Part shown: positions 8,224 through 17,464 of the stretch, piece by piece
How the letters are laid out: every line of letters begins with the position of its first letter
How positions within the stretch are numbered: position 1 is the first letter of the stretch
Assembly (NCBI RefSeq): GCF_021190955.1
Contig: NZ_JAIOAO010000007.1
Coordinates: forward strand, 62,001 to 126,000
Reading direction: 5' to 3'
Length of the DNA stretch: 64,000 nucleotides
DNA from: Parachryseolinea silvisoli
Lineage (GTDB): Bacteria; Bacteroidota; Bacteroidia; Cytophagales; Cyclobacteriaceae
Position numbers and translations under genes: made by a program
The notes under the pieces: generated by a model
What the model was told of the DNA's origin: nothing
The model's database searches: none
Seen by the model: the letters and a program-made list of their open reading frames with translations, nothing else

Positions 8224-10517
8224 AAACCACGCCCAAAAAACATACGCTCACCGGACTTAAACCTTTTGATGAAAAAGACTCTGAGCGCTATTATATAGAC
8301 GAAACGCTCACCGAGAAATTCTTTCGCACGCTGAAGAAGAACCGTTTTGTATTCCTGACCGGCGAACCCGGCAGTGGCAAAACTTCCTTTCTCAATTGTG
8401 CTGTCATTGTTCCTTCCGGCCACCATCTGAATCACGACGCCGAGCGATGGGTAGCCGCCAAATTCAGGCCGGGACGAAGTCCGCTGAAGAATCTGGCGCG
8501 TGCGCTGGACAAGGCGCAGTCCACTAATGCAAAACAAAACGCTGCACTGGCCATCGAAGCGTTGCTGCGCACCGGCAGCAGTACCCTCACGGAGGTATTC
8601 GAGCAATATCCGCTCCAACACAACACCACGCTCCTGCTGGTGGTTGACCATTTCGAAGACATCTTTTTACCAGACCGTTCGCAAACCGCTGTGAGCAAGA
8701 TCGCTGCATCCTCGGAAGCACAGAAGTTCATCAACCTGTTGTGGGCATTCGAGCATCACAATACGCGTCCCGTCTATGTCGTGGTCTCTTTCTCCGACAA
8801 TTATCGCGACCGTGCCTCCGAACATCCCAAACTCCTGGAGCTGCTGCAAAAACGAAGTTTTCCATTTGAAGGTATATCGATCCAGGAAACCGACGCTGTA
8901 ATAGACCGTGCCGTGCCTGCCATCTGGAAGGGGCACAAAGACATTGCCGTGATCAAAAAGACTACGCTGCAACGGCTTGACGAAGACCAGGAGCGTCACA
9001 CGCTCAACCCTGCCTGGCGTTACCTGTTGAACCACTCCCTGCAATATACCTTCGCGCTCTGGCACCGCGGGTACCAGGGCATCCATAAGAAAATCGCGGG
9101 AGAATCGTCGTTAAAGGAACTGGCTGATAACAACTATCTTCCCTTGCTGGTAAATGATCTGTTGCGCGATGAGCTTTCCGTCATCAACGCCACCGCCAAT
9201 AAAAGAAGCAACGGCGTTTGGCGTAAACTGTCAACACAACAACAACAGACACTTGTCCGGATTGTGAAAGGCACCAAAGAAACCGACAAGAAGTTAACCT
9301 TACAAGGGCTCTACCATGCGGCAGGTAAGATACCGCGCTCGCTGGCATTGGAGGTCGAGGAGATCTTCCGCGCCAATCCCAAAATGGAAACGGTCTGCGA
9401 GCTGTTCGTCAAAACACTGACATCCCGGGACGGCACATTGGAGCCGCTTCGCTATAAAATCATGGCCACATGCCTGGTCGGGAAAAACGGGATCACGCAG
9501 CAGGACGTGGACCGGTTCATTAAGTGCTTTGGCGATGACGGACTGGGACTGGTGCAGGTAATACCGTCCTCCCGCGTAGAGGAAAGCCTGAACATGATTC
9601 ACAATGGAGCCCACATTGACGACGACGCCATAGTATCGGTACGAAACCTTAGCCTGGCAGGTATGTTCCCCAAAGTGGCACTCTGGATCAAACAGGAAAG
9701 CGATTGCATTCAGGAGTACCTCCTTTACGCACAGGCTGCAGCGGGCAAAACAGCATCCCATCCGTTAACGCTGGAACGGTATGCCAACACCATCTTAAAC
9801 GGCGAGCCCATCGACAACAACGAATATTCCCGAATCATTCACGACTTTCTCCAAAAAGACAGTACCTGGGCGGCTCTCCACACGCCCCCGGGAAGCTCCT
9901 TCGCCAGCTTTGAACAGACCCGGAAATTTGTCACGCTGGGTGTAAATCATTGGCGAGACATCAACAAAGCTGAAGAGACACGAAAGAAAGAAGAAAAGAA
10001 GATTAAAAGCATCAAGCGGAATTTAATCGTCGCGGCATTCGTGGGCGTTATCCTGGTTACGTTATACAGCGCATTCTCCATTGCGCAGCATAGAATGCTC
10101 AAACAATTCGACTGCATGTACGATGACTGCCTGCGTGTCAGCAAAGAGATTAACCAGCAATACCTTCACATCCACAAAGGCGAAAAATACAAGACAGCCG
10201 TAGACAAATGGACAACGGCGTTGATCTACAAAAGCAACCTGGTCGACAATTGCATAGACTCGATGTATTCTTCCAACGTCGTGAAATTTATTTGGAACTA
10301 TCGTCACTGGCAACGCCGCCGGGAGGCATTATTCCATGACTCCACGCGCATGGAGGTCTTGCAGGAAGTCATCAAACAGAATTTTATAGGATCTACCGGA
10401 GACAAGATCGAAGTCGTAGACGGTTATATGATCTTCGAGGAAAATCTCTTTCCATCAAAAAATGGACTGTATATAGTCGATTGCGGAAAATGCGATAAGC
10501 CAGGGTGGTTTAAGTAA
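8220..10517 (+). CDS. Membrane-anchored STAND-type NTPase of the eCIS locus
   Basis: The 765-residue protein has a clear Walker A (GEPGSGKT, residues 48-55) and a Walker B of the form LLLVVDHFEDIF (residues 138-149), which resembles the VVDQFEELF signature of nSTAND1 NTPases rather than the classical AAA+ ATPase Afp15. A basic, lysine-rich helix (about 582-600) is followed by one strong transmembrane segment (about 602-620, starting LIVAAFVGVILVTL) and a C-terminal domain of about 140 residues with several cysteines. The topology suggests an N-terminal cytoplasmic switch anchored in the inner membrane. The gene overlaps the baseplate gene by four bases. Its function is unknown; assembly docking or triggering of the injection particle is an inference. 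No WD40 or TPR repeats are evident. Confidence 0.72.
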   Translation: MKTTPKKHTLTGLKPFDEKDSERYYIDETLTEKFFRTLKKNRFVFLTGEPGSGKTSFLNCAVIVPSGHHLNHDAERWVAAKFRPGRSPLKNLARALDKAQSTNAKQNAALAIEALLRTGSSTLTEVFEQYPLQHNTTLLLVVDHFEDIFLPDRSQTAVSKIAASSEAQKFINLLWAFEHHNTRPVYVVVSFSDNYRDRASEHPKLLELLQKRSFPFEGISIQETDAVIDRAVPAIWKGHKDIAVIKKTTLQRLDEDQERHTLNPAWRYLLNHSLQYTFALWHRGYQGIHKKIAGESSLKELADNNYLPLLVNDLLRDELSVINATANKRSNGVWRKLSTQQQQTLVRIVKGTKETDKKLTLQGLYHAAGKIPRSLALEVEEIFRANPKMETVCELFVKTLTSRDGTLEPLRYKIMATCLVGKNGITQQDVDRFIKCFGDDGLGLVQVIPSSRVEESLNMIHNGAHIDDDAIVSVRNLSLAGMFPKVALWIKQESDCIQEYLLYAQAAAGKTASHPLTLERYANTILNGEPIDNNEYSRIIHDFLQKDSTWAALHTPPGSSFASFEQTRKFVTLGVNHWRDINKAEETRKKEEKKIKSIKRNLIVAAFVGVILVTLYSAFSIAQHRMLKQFDCMYDDCLRVSKEINQQYLHIHKGEKYKTAVDKWTTALIYKSNLVDNCIDSMYSSNVVKFIWNYRHWQRRREALFHDSTRMEVLQEVIKQNFIGSTGDKIEVVDGYMIFEENLFPSKNGLYIVDCGKCDKPGWFK

Positions 10518-10526
10518 CTGATTTTT

Positions 10527-11402
10527 ATGAATACTCACGCGAACAAAATACAAGATGATACGATCAACGCTGCCGCTCGTTCAGCTTCGGCTAAGCGTGA
10601 CGTTGGCACATCTTCCTTCCAGTTTGTAGACAATCGTCCAGAGGCTGTTTCTCAACGAAAATTACGAAAGATGAGTAAACTCCCCAAAGAACCGATCCAG
10701 CGAGCAATAATAGTTGATGGCAAAAAGTTATTGACCAAAGTCGAACACCTGGAAGGTAGCGGCCTAGATATCATAAAAATAATGGCGGCCATAAAAGACC
10801 TTGACAGCGTAGCAGATCGCCCACAAACCATCGAGGATGCTATAAATGACTTAAGACTTTTTCAGTTTTTCAGCGCCGACGAAGATTATATCGCGGATGC
10901 CACGAAATCTTTAAAACGTCTGAAAGAACCAGCGGACCTACTCCATCCCAAAAGACCAACAGATCGAATACATCAGGAGGTTAATACAGCTCCCGACTTT
11001 ATTTCACAGGGGCGGCTGCCTCAAACGATGAGGATCAGCGGATTGATGAGCTGTATAGCCATCTTTATTGAAGCCGGCGATCAACATGGAACAGAACGAC
11101 TCATCGGAATGCACTACACAACCCTCTACCATACAAACGATGACGACAACAAGAGCATCAGTGCCTTAGGACAAAACGCGCTACAATCAATGGCCTTATT
11201 ATCCACCGGGCTAAGAATAACAAAAGTACATCTATGTCATCGAATTCAGCGAAACGAAAAACCAGAAGACGCTACTACGTCCAATCTAAAAAATCTGACT
11301 GCTCATTTTGGAATGGGAATCTGCCAAATTCATAATTTGGGATTGAAGGGTGACGTCACAGCGCTTCTTGCTCCCGACGGAAAGGTCGATATCGATATTT
11401 GA
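10527..11402 (+). CDS. Putative eCIS cargo/effector with CheD/CNF-like Cys-His domain
   Basis: This 291-residue protein follows the NTPase by 9 bases and ends the operon. Residues 1-60 are a polar, flexible leader containing FQFVDNRPEAVSQRKL and ending in PIQRA; I recognise this FVDNRPEA-QRKL-type leader from eCIS-associated cargo proteins of Bacteroidota. A helical linker follows (about 60-160). The C-terminal domain holds RISGLMSC (Cys176) and RLIGMHYTT (His196). A Cys after an (S/G)xxSC turn with a His about 20 residues later on a neighbouring strand is the arrangement of CheD, CNF1 and BLF1 glutamine deamidases. Deamidase activity is therefore a hypothesis, not a demonstrated match. There is no signal peptide or lysis motif. 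No immunity-like gene follows, as expected if the target is not a sibling bacterium. Confidence 0.6.
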   Translation: MNTHANKIQDDTINAAARSASAKRDVGTSSFQFVDNRPEAVSQRKLRKMSKLPKEPIQRAIIVDGKKLLTKVEHLEGSGLDIIKIMAAIKDLDSVADRPQTIEDAINDLRLFQFFSADEDYIADATKSLKRLKEPADLLHPKRPTDRIHQEVNTAPDFISQGRLPQTMRISGLMSCIAIFIEAGDQHGTERLIGMHYTTLYHTNDDDNKSISALGQNALQSMALLSTGLRITKVHLCHRIQRNEKPEDATTSNLKNLTAHFGMGICQIHNLGLKGDVTALLAPDGKVDIDI

Positions 11403-11477
11403 CATCGTTAAAATCCACATCGTTCGTCAGAAATCCAATGGCAGTGCTCGTTCGTGTTTCTGCCTTTTAACGACAGG

Positions 11478-12419
11478 CTATTTTACCATTTTAATGGTCC
11501 CATCTTTATTGTAGAAAAGTTGATCAACACAGATCGACCTCAACCAATCGTGATTGGAAAGGGAGCTGTTGTGATAAAAGGAATACCATTTGCCTTTGTA
11601 TTCAACGATGGAGCCGTGGTTTGTATAGCTGTCGGTGGGCTGCATGTAGATTCCCTGGTGCTTCCAGGGGCCAAGCGGGCTGTTGCTGGTGGCGTATCGC
11701 AGGCGGTTGTCACCTTTAACACCTTCCTTATCGTTGTTCTCGTCGTGGTTATCAGAATACGACAGGTAGTACACGCCTTTGTATTTGTGCACCCAGCTAG
11801 CCTCATGGAAATCCACGAGGCCTTCCATGGTTTTCAGCTCACCGTCAATTTCCACCATATTGTCTTTTAATTTTCCACCTTTACAGGTACCACCCCCACC
11901 GTAGTAGAAGTAAGCCTGCCCATCATCGTCGACAAAAACACACGGATCGATCATGGCTTCCAGGCCTTCTATATACCCTTGCGCTACAAAATCCCTTGCC
12001 GGATGTTTACTGGTTGCGACTCCTATTTTCCATGTTTTGTTCCACTCCGTACCGCTGGGGTGTGGGAAATAAAAGTAATAGGTGCCGTTTTTATAGGCAC
12101 AGTCGGGCGCCCACATAAAGCCACCATCCGGTCTCCCCCACTTCACCTGGCTGGCGCGCAAGATCTCGCCGTGGTCGGTCCAGTTCACCATGTCGTCCGT
12201 AGAAAATACGTGATACTGGTCCATGAGGTCACAGCCCTTGGGTGGCGCTATATCGTGCGAAGCGTAAACATATAAGCGACCGTCTTGCCAGACGTGGGCA
12301 GACGGGTCGGCCGTATACATGTCGGTGATAAAAGGTTTTTTCTGCTGCGCGTTGATATTGATCGAAACTAATATCAATGACGTTAAAATTGACACTGTTG
12401 TACCGCTAAATACCCTCAT
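11478..12419 (-). CDS. Secreted GH43 family glycoside hydrolase
   Basis: The 313-residue product starts with a signal peptide (about residues 1-25, ending NINAQQ) and then a single five-bladed propeller domain of glycoside hydrolase family 43. The three catalytic carboxylates are placed as in the family: general base Asp38 (TADPSAHVW), pKa modulator Asp158 (AMIDPCVFVD) and general acid Glu206 (VDFHEASWVHK). The family includes arabinofuranosidases, xylosidases and arabinanases; substrate cannot be fixed from sequence alone. It lies 75 bases downstream of the beta-helix protein gene on the same strand, as the last gene of the locus, so it probably acts on oligosaccharides in the periplasm. The C-terminus is short, with no accessory binding module. 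Confidence 0.9.
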   Translation of the reverse strand: MRVFSGTTVSILTSLILVSININAQQKKPFITDMYTADPSAHVWQDGRLYVYASHDIAPPKGCDLMDQYHVFSTDDMVNWTDHGEILRASQVKWGRPDGGFMWAPDCAYKNGTYYFYFPHPSGTEWNKTWKIGVATSKHPARDFVAQGYIEGLEAMIDPCVFVDDDGQAYFYYGGGGTCKGGKLKDNMVEIDGELKTMEGLVDFHEASWVHKYKGVYYLSYSDNHDENNDKEGVKGDNRLRYATSNSPLGPWKHQGIYMQPTDSYTNHGSIVEYKGKWYSFYHNSSLSNHDWLRSICVDQLFYNKDGTIKMVK

Positions 12420-12494
12420 AATTGATCTGAATGTAAATCTTTGAACCTCATAAACGCTTAATGCTATTGCTTTTTCATTATCTACGTCAATACG

Positions 12495-15400
12495 CTAACG
12501 CACCACCATCTTTTCCACCTGAATACCCTCCGCTGAACGTAATCGTAAGAAATATACCCCCGGCGAAAAACCTTCCAATGGTAGTGACACCAGGTTCTCC
12601 CCGGCGTTAGATTGGAATCTTGTTGTTTCTACGGTATTTCCGACCATCGTTAAAACTTCTGCAGAAACCTCCTGTGTCCTATCCAGGTTATAGCGGACGG
12701 AAACATTCCCCGACGCCGGATTCGGATACAATCTCAGGCGATAATTCCCGCTGGACTCATCGATAGAGGTTACACCATCACCGACAAACACCGTCAGGTT
12801 TGCTTTCTTTATCCCATCCATGCTGATAGCCTTGATGGTGGCAACACCTGATGAGACACCGGCTATTTTCCCGTCCCGGGTAACCTGTGCAACAGCGGTT
12901 TGGCTGGAATTCCAGAATACTGTTTTATTAGCAGGATCCTCGGGAAGGAATTGAACCTGCACCTCATAAACCTCGCCAACGGGTAATCTTATTTCCTGCT
13001 CTTCCAAACTGATTTCCGTTACACTTACCGGAGATTCGCTGCCAAAGGCATACACTTCGTGAATGGACCACCAATTACCTTTCGATCCGGCTTGCATGAT
13101 TCGGACATACTGAACCGTGGAAGACGGAAAACTTACAATAGTCATCACGTCCGCCCCAGTGCCCGATGCACCCGGCCCATACCAATCGGTACCGTTATCC
13201 GACACATAGAGCTCATACTTTTGCGGGGAGTCGGACGGACTCTTCGCAACATCCAACATGATTTGCTCGATCTTTTCCGGCTTACCGAAATTGATCGTAA
13301 ACCATTGCCCCGCGCTTTGCGAACCACCCGTGTCCCAACGAGTCGTAGCGCTGCCATCAATTGCCAGTCCGGCATTACCGGAATTATTAGAGGCTGATAC
13401 TTTCCAGGCACTTCGGCTCTTGGCCGACTCGAGGGATATTTCCGGGACATTGCCCATGTTATTAATCCATACAGCACAGTTAGCCTTTTCAATCCCCGTG
13501 GGGTCAACGACTGAGGAATGTATGGACAGGCGAGGTTCCGTGCCGGTTGCCAACAGCTGGTTAACCGGATAAATACTGGAGGCTTCTACATACAACGTAT
13601 CCTTGTTAATCACGGCCATGCGTTGCTGCCCCGGCTGATTCATGTTCACTTGCTGAAGCGTCAGTACACCGCCATCCATGTAAATGCCATTGGAAGGATT
13701 TCCCCAGAAATCGGCATTAAACAAAGTGACCCCTGATGTATATCCAGCACCGGTCTCCATGTATTTTGTATTTTGATTGCCAATGGCTACAATTTGCGAA
13801 TTGACGAAGTCGAAACCTTTGTTGCCCACGGCGTTTATAACAATGCCGTTTCCAGCGCCGTCGATTCCACTGCCGATACTGATGCCCGAAGGCCCGGTTC
13901 CCTCGACATCGCTTAAGATCATACCATTTTTAGACCCGTAGTGGAAATTGTTATAGAGGACCTGATTTTCACAATTACCCAGGATCATAAAATTGAAATT
14001 GGCAAAACCATAGTCATAGGCCGGACCTCCGTCACCCACCGAGTTGGGCCAGCTTCCATATTTTGACTCATCACCTGCCGCGTAGGCGATGATATTAAAC
14101 TGGGTGTTGTATATTCTCCCATCACGGGTACCGCCGCCTACCCGAATGCCGACATCAAACGCATGACCGGCCATGTAGTCGATGTAATGATTGTCGCAGG
14201 CGTAGGTAAACAAGTCAACGCCTTTATCGACGGCCCGCATGCCAATATTAATCATGTAGGTGTTACGACCGGTAGCTTGCACACAATAGGGATATTTCCC
14301 GAGGCTGGGTAGTTCCGTGATCAACTGCTGAGGATAGTTGAACACAATGCCACGGATTCCACTGTTCTCTGATAACTTCAGAAAAGGCTCGCCCTCAGGA
14401 TTATCGCGGTCTGCGTAAACCTCCAACGTGCTTCCCGGCCCTGTAGGAGTCGTACTGACATCCACAGAGCCTTTTAACTCGACGCCGGACGGAATAACAA
14501 GGTGTCCCAGAACTTTATATTTTCCAGGGGGGAGGAATACCACTCCCCCGCCATCGGCCGCTGCTCTATCGAGGGCGGATTGAATGGCGACAGTATTATC
14601 GGTAACACCGTCCGCCACGGCATGGTAGGGCGTGTCCGTGGCGATATATAATTTGACACGGAGCGGCTTGTGTATTTCCGGAGCAATCTCTATAATCTCC
14701 GGCAGCAATTTTGTTTCAACCGGCGTGTGATCGACAATATTTTTAAAAATAGAGGACTCAACTAATTTTACGTCTTGCGCAAACCGATTACCGGTAATGA
14801 TCGCACGCGCATTTTTTGTGATACTAATTTGAGGAGCAGGGTTATTAAAATCACAGTCTGTTGCCGTAAAGGTGCCACCTCCTACCGATACGGCCCCTGC
14901 CTGTATCGTAGACTGCAGCATCATCAGGCGGGTGCTGGCGGATTCGTCTACCAGGATGGCATTCTTCGTGGCGTCAAGTGAGCACGTATGGAGCTGTACG
15001 ACGCCCGAGGCTGAATTTTCAACAGCAATCCCGGTTTCACATGTCACGGTTTTGATCCCGGTACACATCAATCCCACGGAGTTCGCGGCGCTGATATCCA
15101 GCCCTATTTTACATTTTGTAAAGATCATGGAATAATGATGCCCGTTTGGCTGCGCCCCTGCACTTGCAATAGATTCCACCGCGTGAAACCCTTTACTGTA
15201 CCCTTCGACATTTATAAAGCAGGTATAAGACCAGTCGTTTCTTCGCATGACAATGCCTGTTCCGTTTTCATAAATCCATGCCTTATGGTCGCCATCCATG
15301 GCGGGTGAATTGGGTAATCCGGAACCTGCCCAATAGTCTGGTGAAAAATCGATCCATTCGATACGGCCTACGTCCACGATATTATCAATTTCAATACCCC

Positions 15401-16052
15401 GCGACAACGGTGTTCCATAAACACCATTAATGGTCGGGCATGTTCCACCGTTTTTTCTCGAGAAAACAATGCCTGCATAGGAATTTACCAGTGTGATATG
15501 TTTGGCATTGCAGTTTTCGTTACCAAAATAGTTGGGTTTTCCAAACTCTACCGAGGGCGGATAGGGAGTGATGTTTGATGCTGTTTGCTCAGGATACCAG
15601 ATGGCCAGATCCATCACAGCCGATGAGGGTTCCATGGTAATAAACGGTGTCGCATCTTCATTACCTTTCCCGGCGTAGGCCATTAAAATTGTTCCTACCA
15701 CGGATTCTCCTTTTTCGGGTTTCTTCCATTCACCGCGAAGTGTAATGCCTTTCGGAAGAAGCAGATTACCTTTTATTACGTACTGCCCCTCGGGCACAAA
15801 CAACGTCCCGCCGCCCAACGCGCCCAGTTGGTCGAGTAGATCCTGAAATTGCTGGGTCACATCTGTTATACCGTCACCGGTGATACCGAAATCAGCCACT
15901 GAATAGGCGCTGACAACATTGTCAAGCGTCGGATATTTTGTATCCACCAATTTCCAATCCTGGGCAACGACCGTTGAAAACGCAAACAAAAAAATACTGC
16001 ACACCCAGTGTGTAGTATATGATCGTGTAACGCTGATTCGAATGTATTTCAT
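12495..16052 (-). CDS. Large secreted tandem beta-helix (pectate-lyase-3/GH55-like) protein with T9SS tail
   Basis: I place the start at 16052 (MKYIRISVTRS), which gives a signal peptide; a longer frame to 16118 would lack one and would run into the upstream terminator. The protein has 1185 residues. Two Pectate_lyase_3/GH55-type modules are seen, each opening with a GDGxTD turn (near residues 55 and 480) followed by GGGTLFVPEGQY and GGGVVFLPPGKY. Then come a discoidin/CBM32-like domain (about 874-1007, NFGKPEKIEQIMLDV), a BIG2-like Ig domain (about 1010-1090) and a type IX sorting domain (about 1104-1185, YPNPASGNVSVRY ... GVYFLRLRS). It is predicted to be exported by T9SS to the cell surface. 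Substrate may be beta-1,3-glucan or a pectin-like polymer; I cannot decide. Confidence 0.82.
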   Translation of the reverse strand: MKYIRISVTRSYTTHWVCSIFLFAFSTVVAQDWKLVDTKYPTLDNVVSAYSVADFGITGDGITDVTQQFQDLLDQLGALGGGTLFVPEGQYVIKGNLLLPKGITLRGEWKKPEKGESVVGTILMAYAGKGNEDATPFITMEPSSAVMDLAIWYPEQTASNITPYPPSVEFGKPNYFGNENCNAKHITLVNSYAGIVFSRKNGGTCPTINGVYGTPLSRGIEIDNIVDVGRIEWIDFSPDYWAGSGLPNSPAMDGDHKAWIYENGTGIVMRRNDWSYTCFINVEGYSKGFHAVESIASAGAQPNGHHYSMIFTKCKIGLDISAANSVGLMCTGIKTVTCETGIAVENSASGVVQLHTCSLDATKNAILVDESASTRLMMLQSTIQAGAVSVGGGTFTATDCDFNNPAPQISITKNARAIITGNRFAQDVKLVESSIFKNIVDHTPVETKLLPEIIEIAPEIHKPLRVKLYIATDTPYHAVADGVTDNTVAIQSALDRAAADGGGVVFLPPGKYKVLGHLVIPSGVELKGSVDVSTTPTGPGSTLEVYADRDNPEGEPFLKLSENSGIRGIVFNYPQQLITELPSLGKYPYCVQATGRNTYMINIGMRAVDKGVDLFTYACDNHYIDYMAGHAFDVGIRVGGGTRDGRIYNTQFNIIAYAAGDESKYGSWPNSVGDGGPAYDYGFANFNFMILGNCENQVLYNNFHYGSKNGMILSDVEGTGPSGISIGSGIDGAGNGIVINAVGNKGFDFVNSQIVAIGNQNTKYMETGAGYTSGVTLFNADFWGNPSNGIYMDGGVLTLQQVNMNQPGQQRMAVINKDTLYVEASSIYPVNQLLATGTEPRLSIHSSVVDPTGIEKANCAVWINNMGNVPEISLESAKSRSAWKVSASNNSGNAGLAIDGSATTRWDTGGSQSAGQWFTINFGKPEKIEQIMLDVAKSPSDSPQKYELYVSDNGTDWYGPGASGTGADVMTIVSFPSSTVQYVRIMQAGSKGNWWSIHEVYAFGSESPVSVTEISLEEQEIRLPVGEVYEVQVQFLPEDPANKTVFWNSSQTAVAQVTRDGKIAGVSSGVATIKAISMDGIKKANLTVFVGDGVTSIDESSGNYRLRLYPNPASGNVSVRYNLDRTQEVSAEVLTMVGNTVETTRFQSNAGENLVSLPLEGFSPGVYFLRLRSAEGIQVEKMVVR

Positions 16053-16096
16053 TACTTTTTTTGTCAACGAATTTAATCCCGGCCTGAACGTGAAAG

Positions 16097-16133
16097 AAAA
16101 AAAGGTTGTCCAACACAACTGTGCCGGACAACC
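16097..16133 (-). terminator. Rho-independent terminator after the SusC-SusD-lipoprotein operon
   Basis: An 8-bp perfect stem (GGTTGTCC 16104-16111 with GGACAACC 16126-16133) and a small inner CAC/GTG pairing are followed, reading the minus strand, by a run of seven T. It lies 18 bases beyond the stop of the DUF3823-type gene and 45 bases before the start of the beta-helix gene, so the two probably form separate or attenuated transcripts. Confidence 0.85.
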
Positions 16134-16150
16134 GTTCTATAAACTACGAC

Positions 16151-17440
16151 CTAATTTATCTTTTCCAGTTTCACAGAGGACGCCCTCACATTTTGCTCGT
16201 TACCAGTAAAGCTGACGAGAAAACCAGCCGATACCTTTTTAGGGCCATCGATCGTAAAATCGATCGTCGCGATACCGGTATCAGGATTCAGACCGACAAA
16301 GCTGGCAGAGGCGAGCGCCGTCGCTATGTTTTCGATATCCGGGAGGTCTTCGCCAAGTGCGGCCACGATATATCGCGGATCGGTGCCGCCATTTGTTTTA
16401 ATGGGGTTATCGCCCGCCAGGCTCATGGTAAACCGATATGTGCCCGCAACAGGGAGGTCGAATGTTTGATAAAGCTTACCGTTTACGATAGCCATTTCAC
16501 CGGCGTTCCAATGTTCAAATCCCAGGCTTTTCTTATCATTTGCCGCACCTTCCCAGCCACCGTCGTATCCACCTCTGCCGTCCCGATTCCGCATGGCCGC
16601 GTTGGTTTTCCAGTCAGCCAAATTACCCCACCGCGTGCCATCCCAATCCGCTTTGGCAAAGGGATATGTTCCGTTCTTAAAATCAGGGATTGCATTCGGA
16701 TCGTTCTGAGCATCTGCCGGCACCACTACTTTAATGATCTCAGAATAGTTATACTTCTTGTTGGCATCATTGACATTAGCTCCCAGGCGCACGTAGTACG
16801 TATAGCCTGCTTTGACTGGCAGGGGACCTATGTGAATAACCGTACTCTCATCAACGTCACCAAAAGCTTCCGTCCAGGATTTGTTGTATTGCATCCTCCT
16901 GTCATTATACTCCTTCATATCAATAAAATTCGTCGCTCCGCAAAACTGGCTGAGGCTTAAGAAAGGCTTCACCTCAATCAGGTTCGGGAGTCCCTGACGA
17001 ATCGGGGCCTTCAATACGCAGCTTAAGGTTAGTTTTAAACCATCCAGGGAATATTCAAAGCCGAGGACTTGCAAGTAGGGTGTAACGGTAATATCCTGTT
17101 CGGTACTTCCACCGAATACGACATCCTGCAGGGTATCCACCGGCCAGAAGGGACCACCATACGGAAGCATATCGTATGTGCCGCCAAAAAGTTTACTATT
17201 ATTATACGATCCGTCCTGCTTCACAGCCAGTGATTGGGACGTGGGCTCTGACTCGTTCCAGGTTCTCTCCCAGATGCGAATTCCCCAATCTCCTTGTGAG
17301 GTCAGCAAATTCTCCCCTGTATAGGCGTCAATTACCCGACCATAAACCCGCGCATCGGGTTCGTCCCAGTTGTCGACCTCCATACACGCGGTAACCGACA
17401 TCATTAGTACGCCGAGCACTACATATAGTATCTTTTTCAT
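16151..17440 (-). CDS. SusE/SusF-position surface lipoprotein (DUF3823-like)
   Basis: I use the start at 17440 (MKKILYVVLGVLMMSVTAC), which gives a lipoprotein signal ending at a lipobox cysteine; the earlier ATGs at 17464 and 17449 lie before it. The mature protein of about 410 residues starts with the region typical of DUF3823 proteins (VYGRVIDAYTGENL, then GGTYDMLPYGGPFWPV), a carboxypeptidase-regulatory-like fold, and has a C-terminal beta-sandwich around GTYRFTMSLAGDNP that resembles DUF5013. Such lipoproteins take the SusE/F place next to SusC/SusD and are thought to bind glycan at the surface. It begins 25 bases after the SusD gene and is followed by a terminator. Binding specificity is unknown. 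Confidence 0.8.
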   Translation of the reverse strand: MKKILYVVLGVLMMSVTACMEVDNWDEPDARVYGRVIDAYTGENLLTSQGDWGIRIWERTWNESEPTSQSLAVKQDGSYNNSKLFGGTYDMLPYGGPFWPVDTLQDVVFGGSTEQDITVTPYLQVLGFEYSLDGLKLTLSCVLKAPIRQGLPNLIEVKPFLSLSQFCGATNFIDMKEYNDRRMQYNKSWTEAFGDVDESTVIHIGPLPVKAGYTYYVRLGANVNDANKKYNYSEIIKVVVPADAQNDPNAIPDFKNGTYPFAKADWDGTRWGNLADWKTNAAMRNRDGRGGYDGGWEGAANDKKSLGFEHWNAGEMAIVNGKLYQTFDLPVAGTYRFTMSLAGDNPIKTNGGTDPRYIVAALGEDLPDIENIATALASASFVGLNPDTGIATIDFTIDGPKKVSAGFLVSFTGNEQNVRASSVKLEKIN

Positions 17441-17464
17441 AGTATTCATCTCAATGGTTAACAA

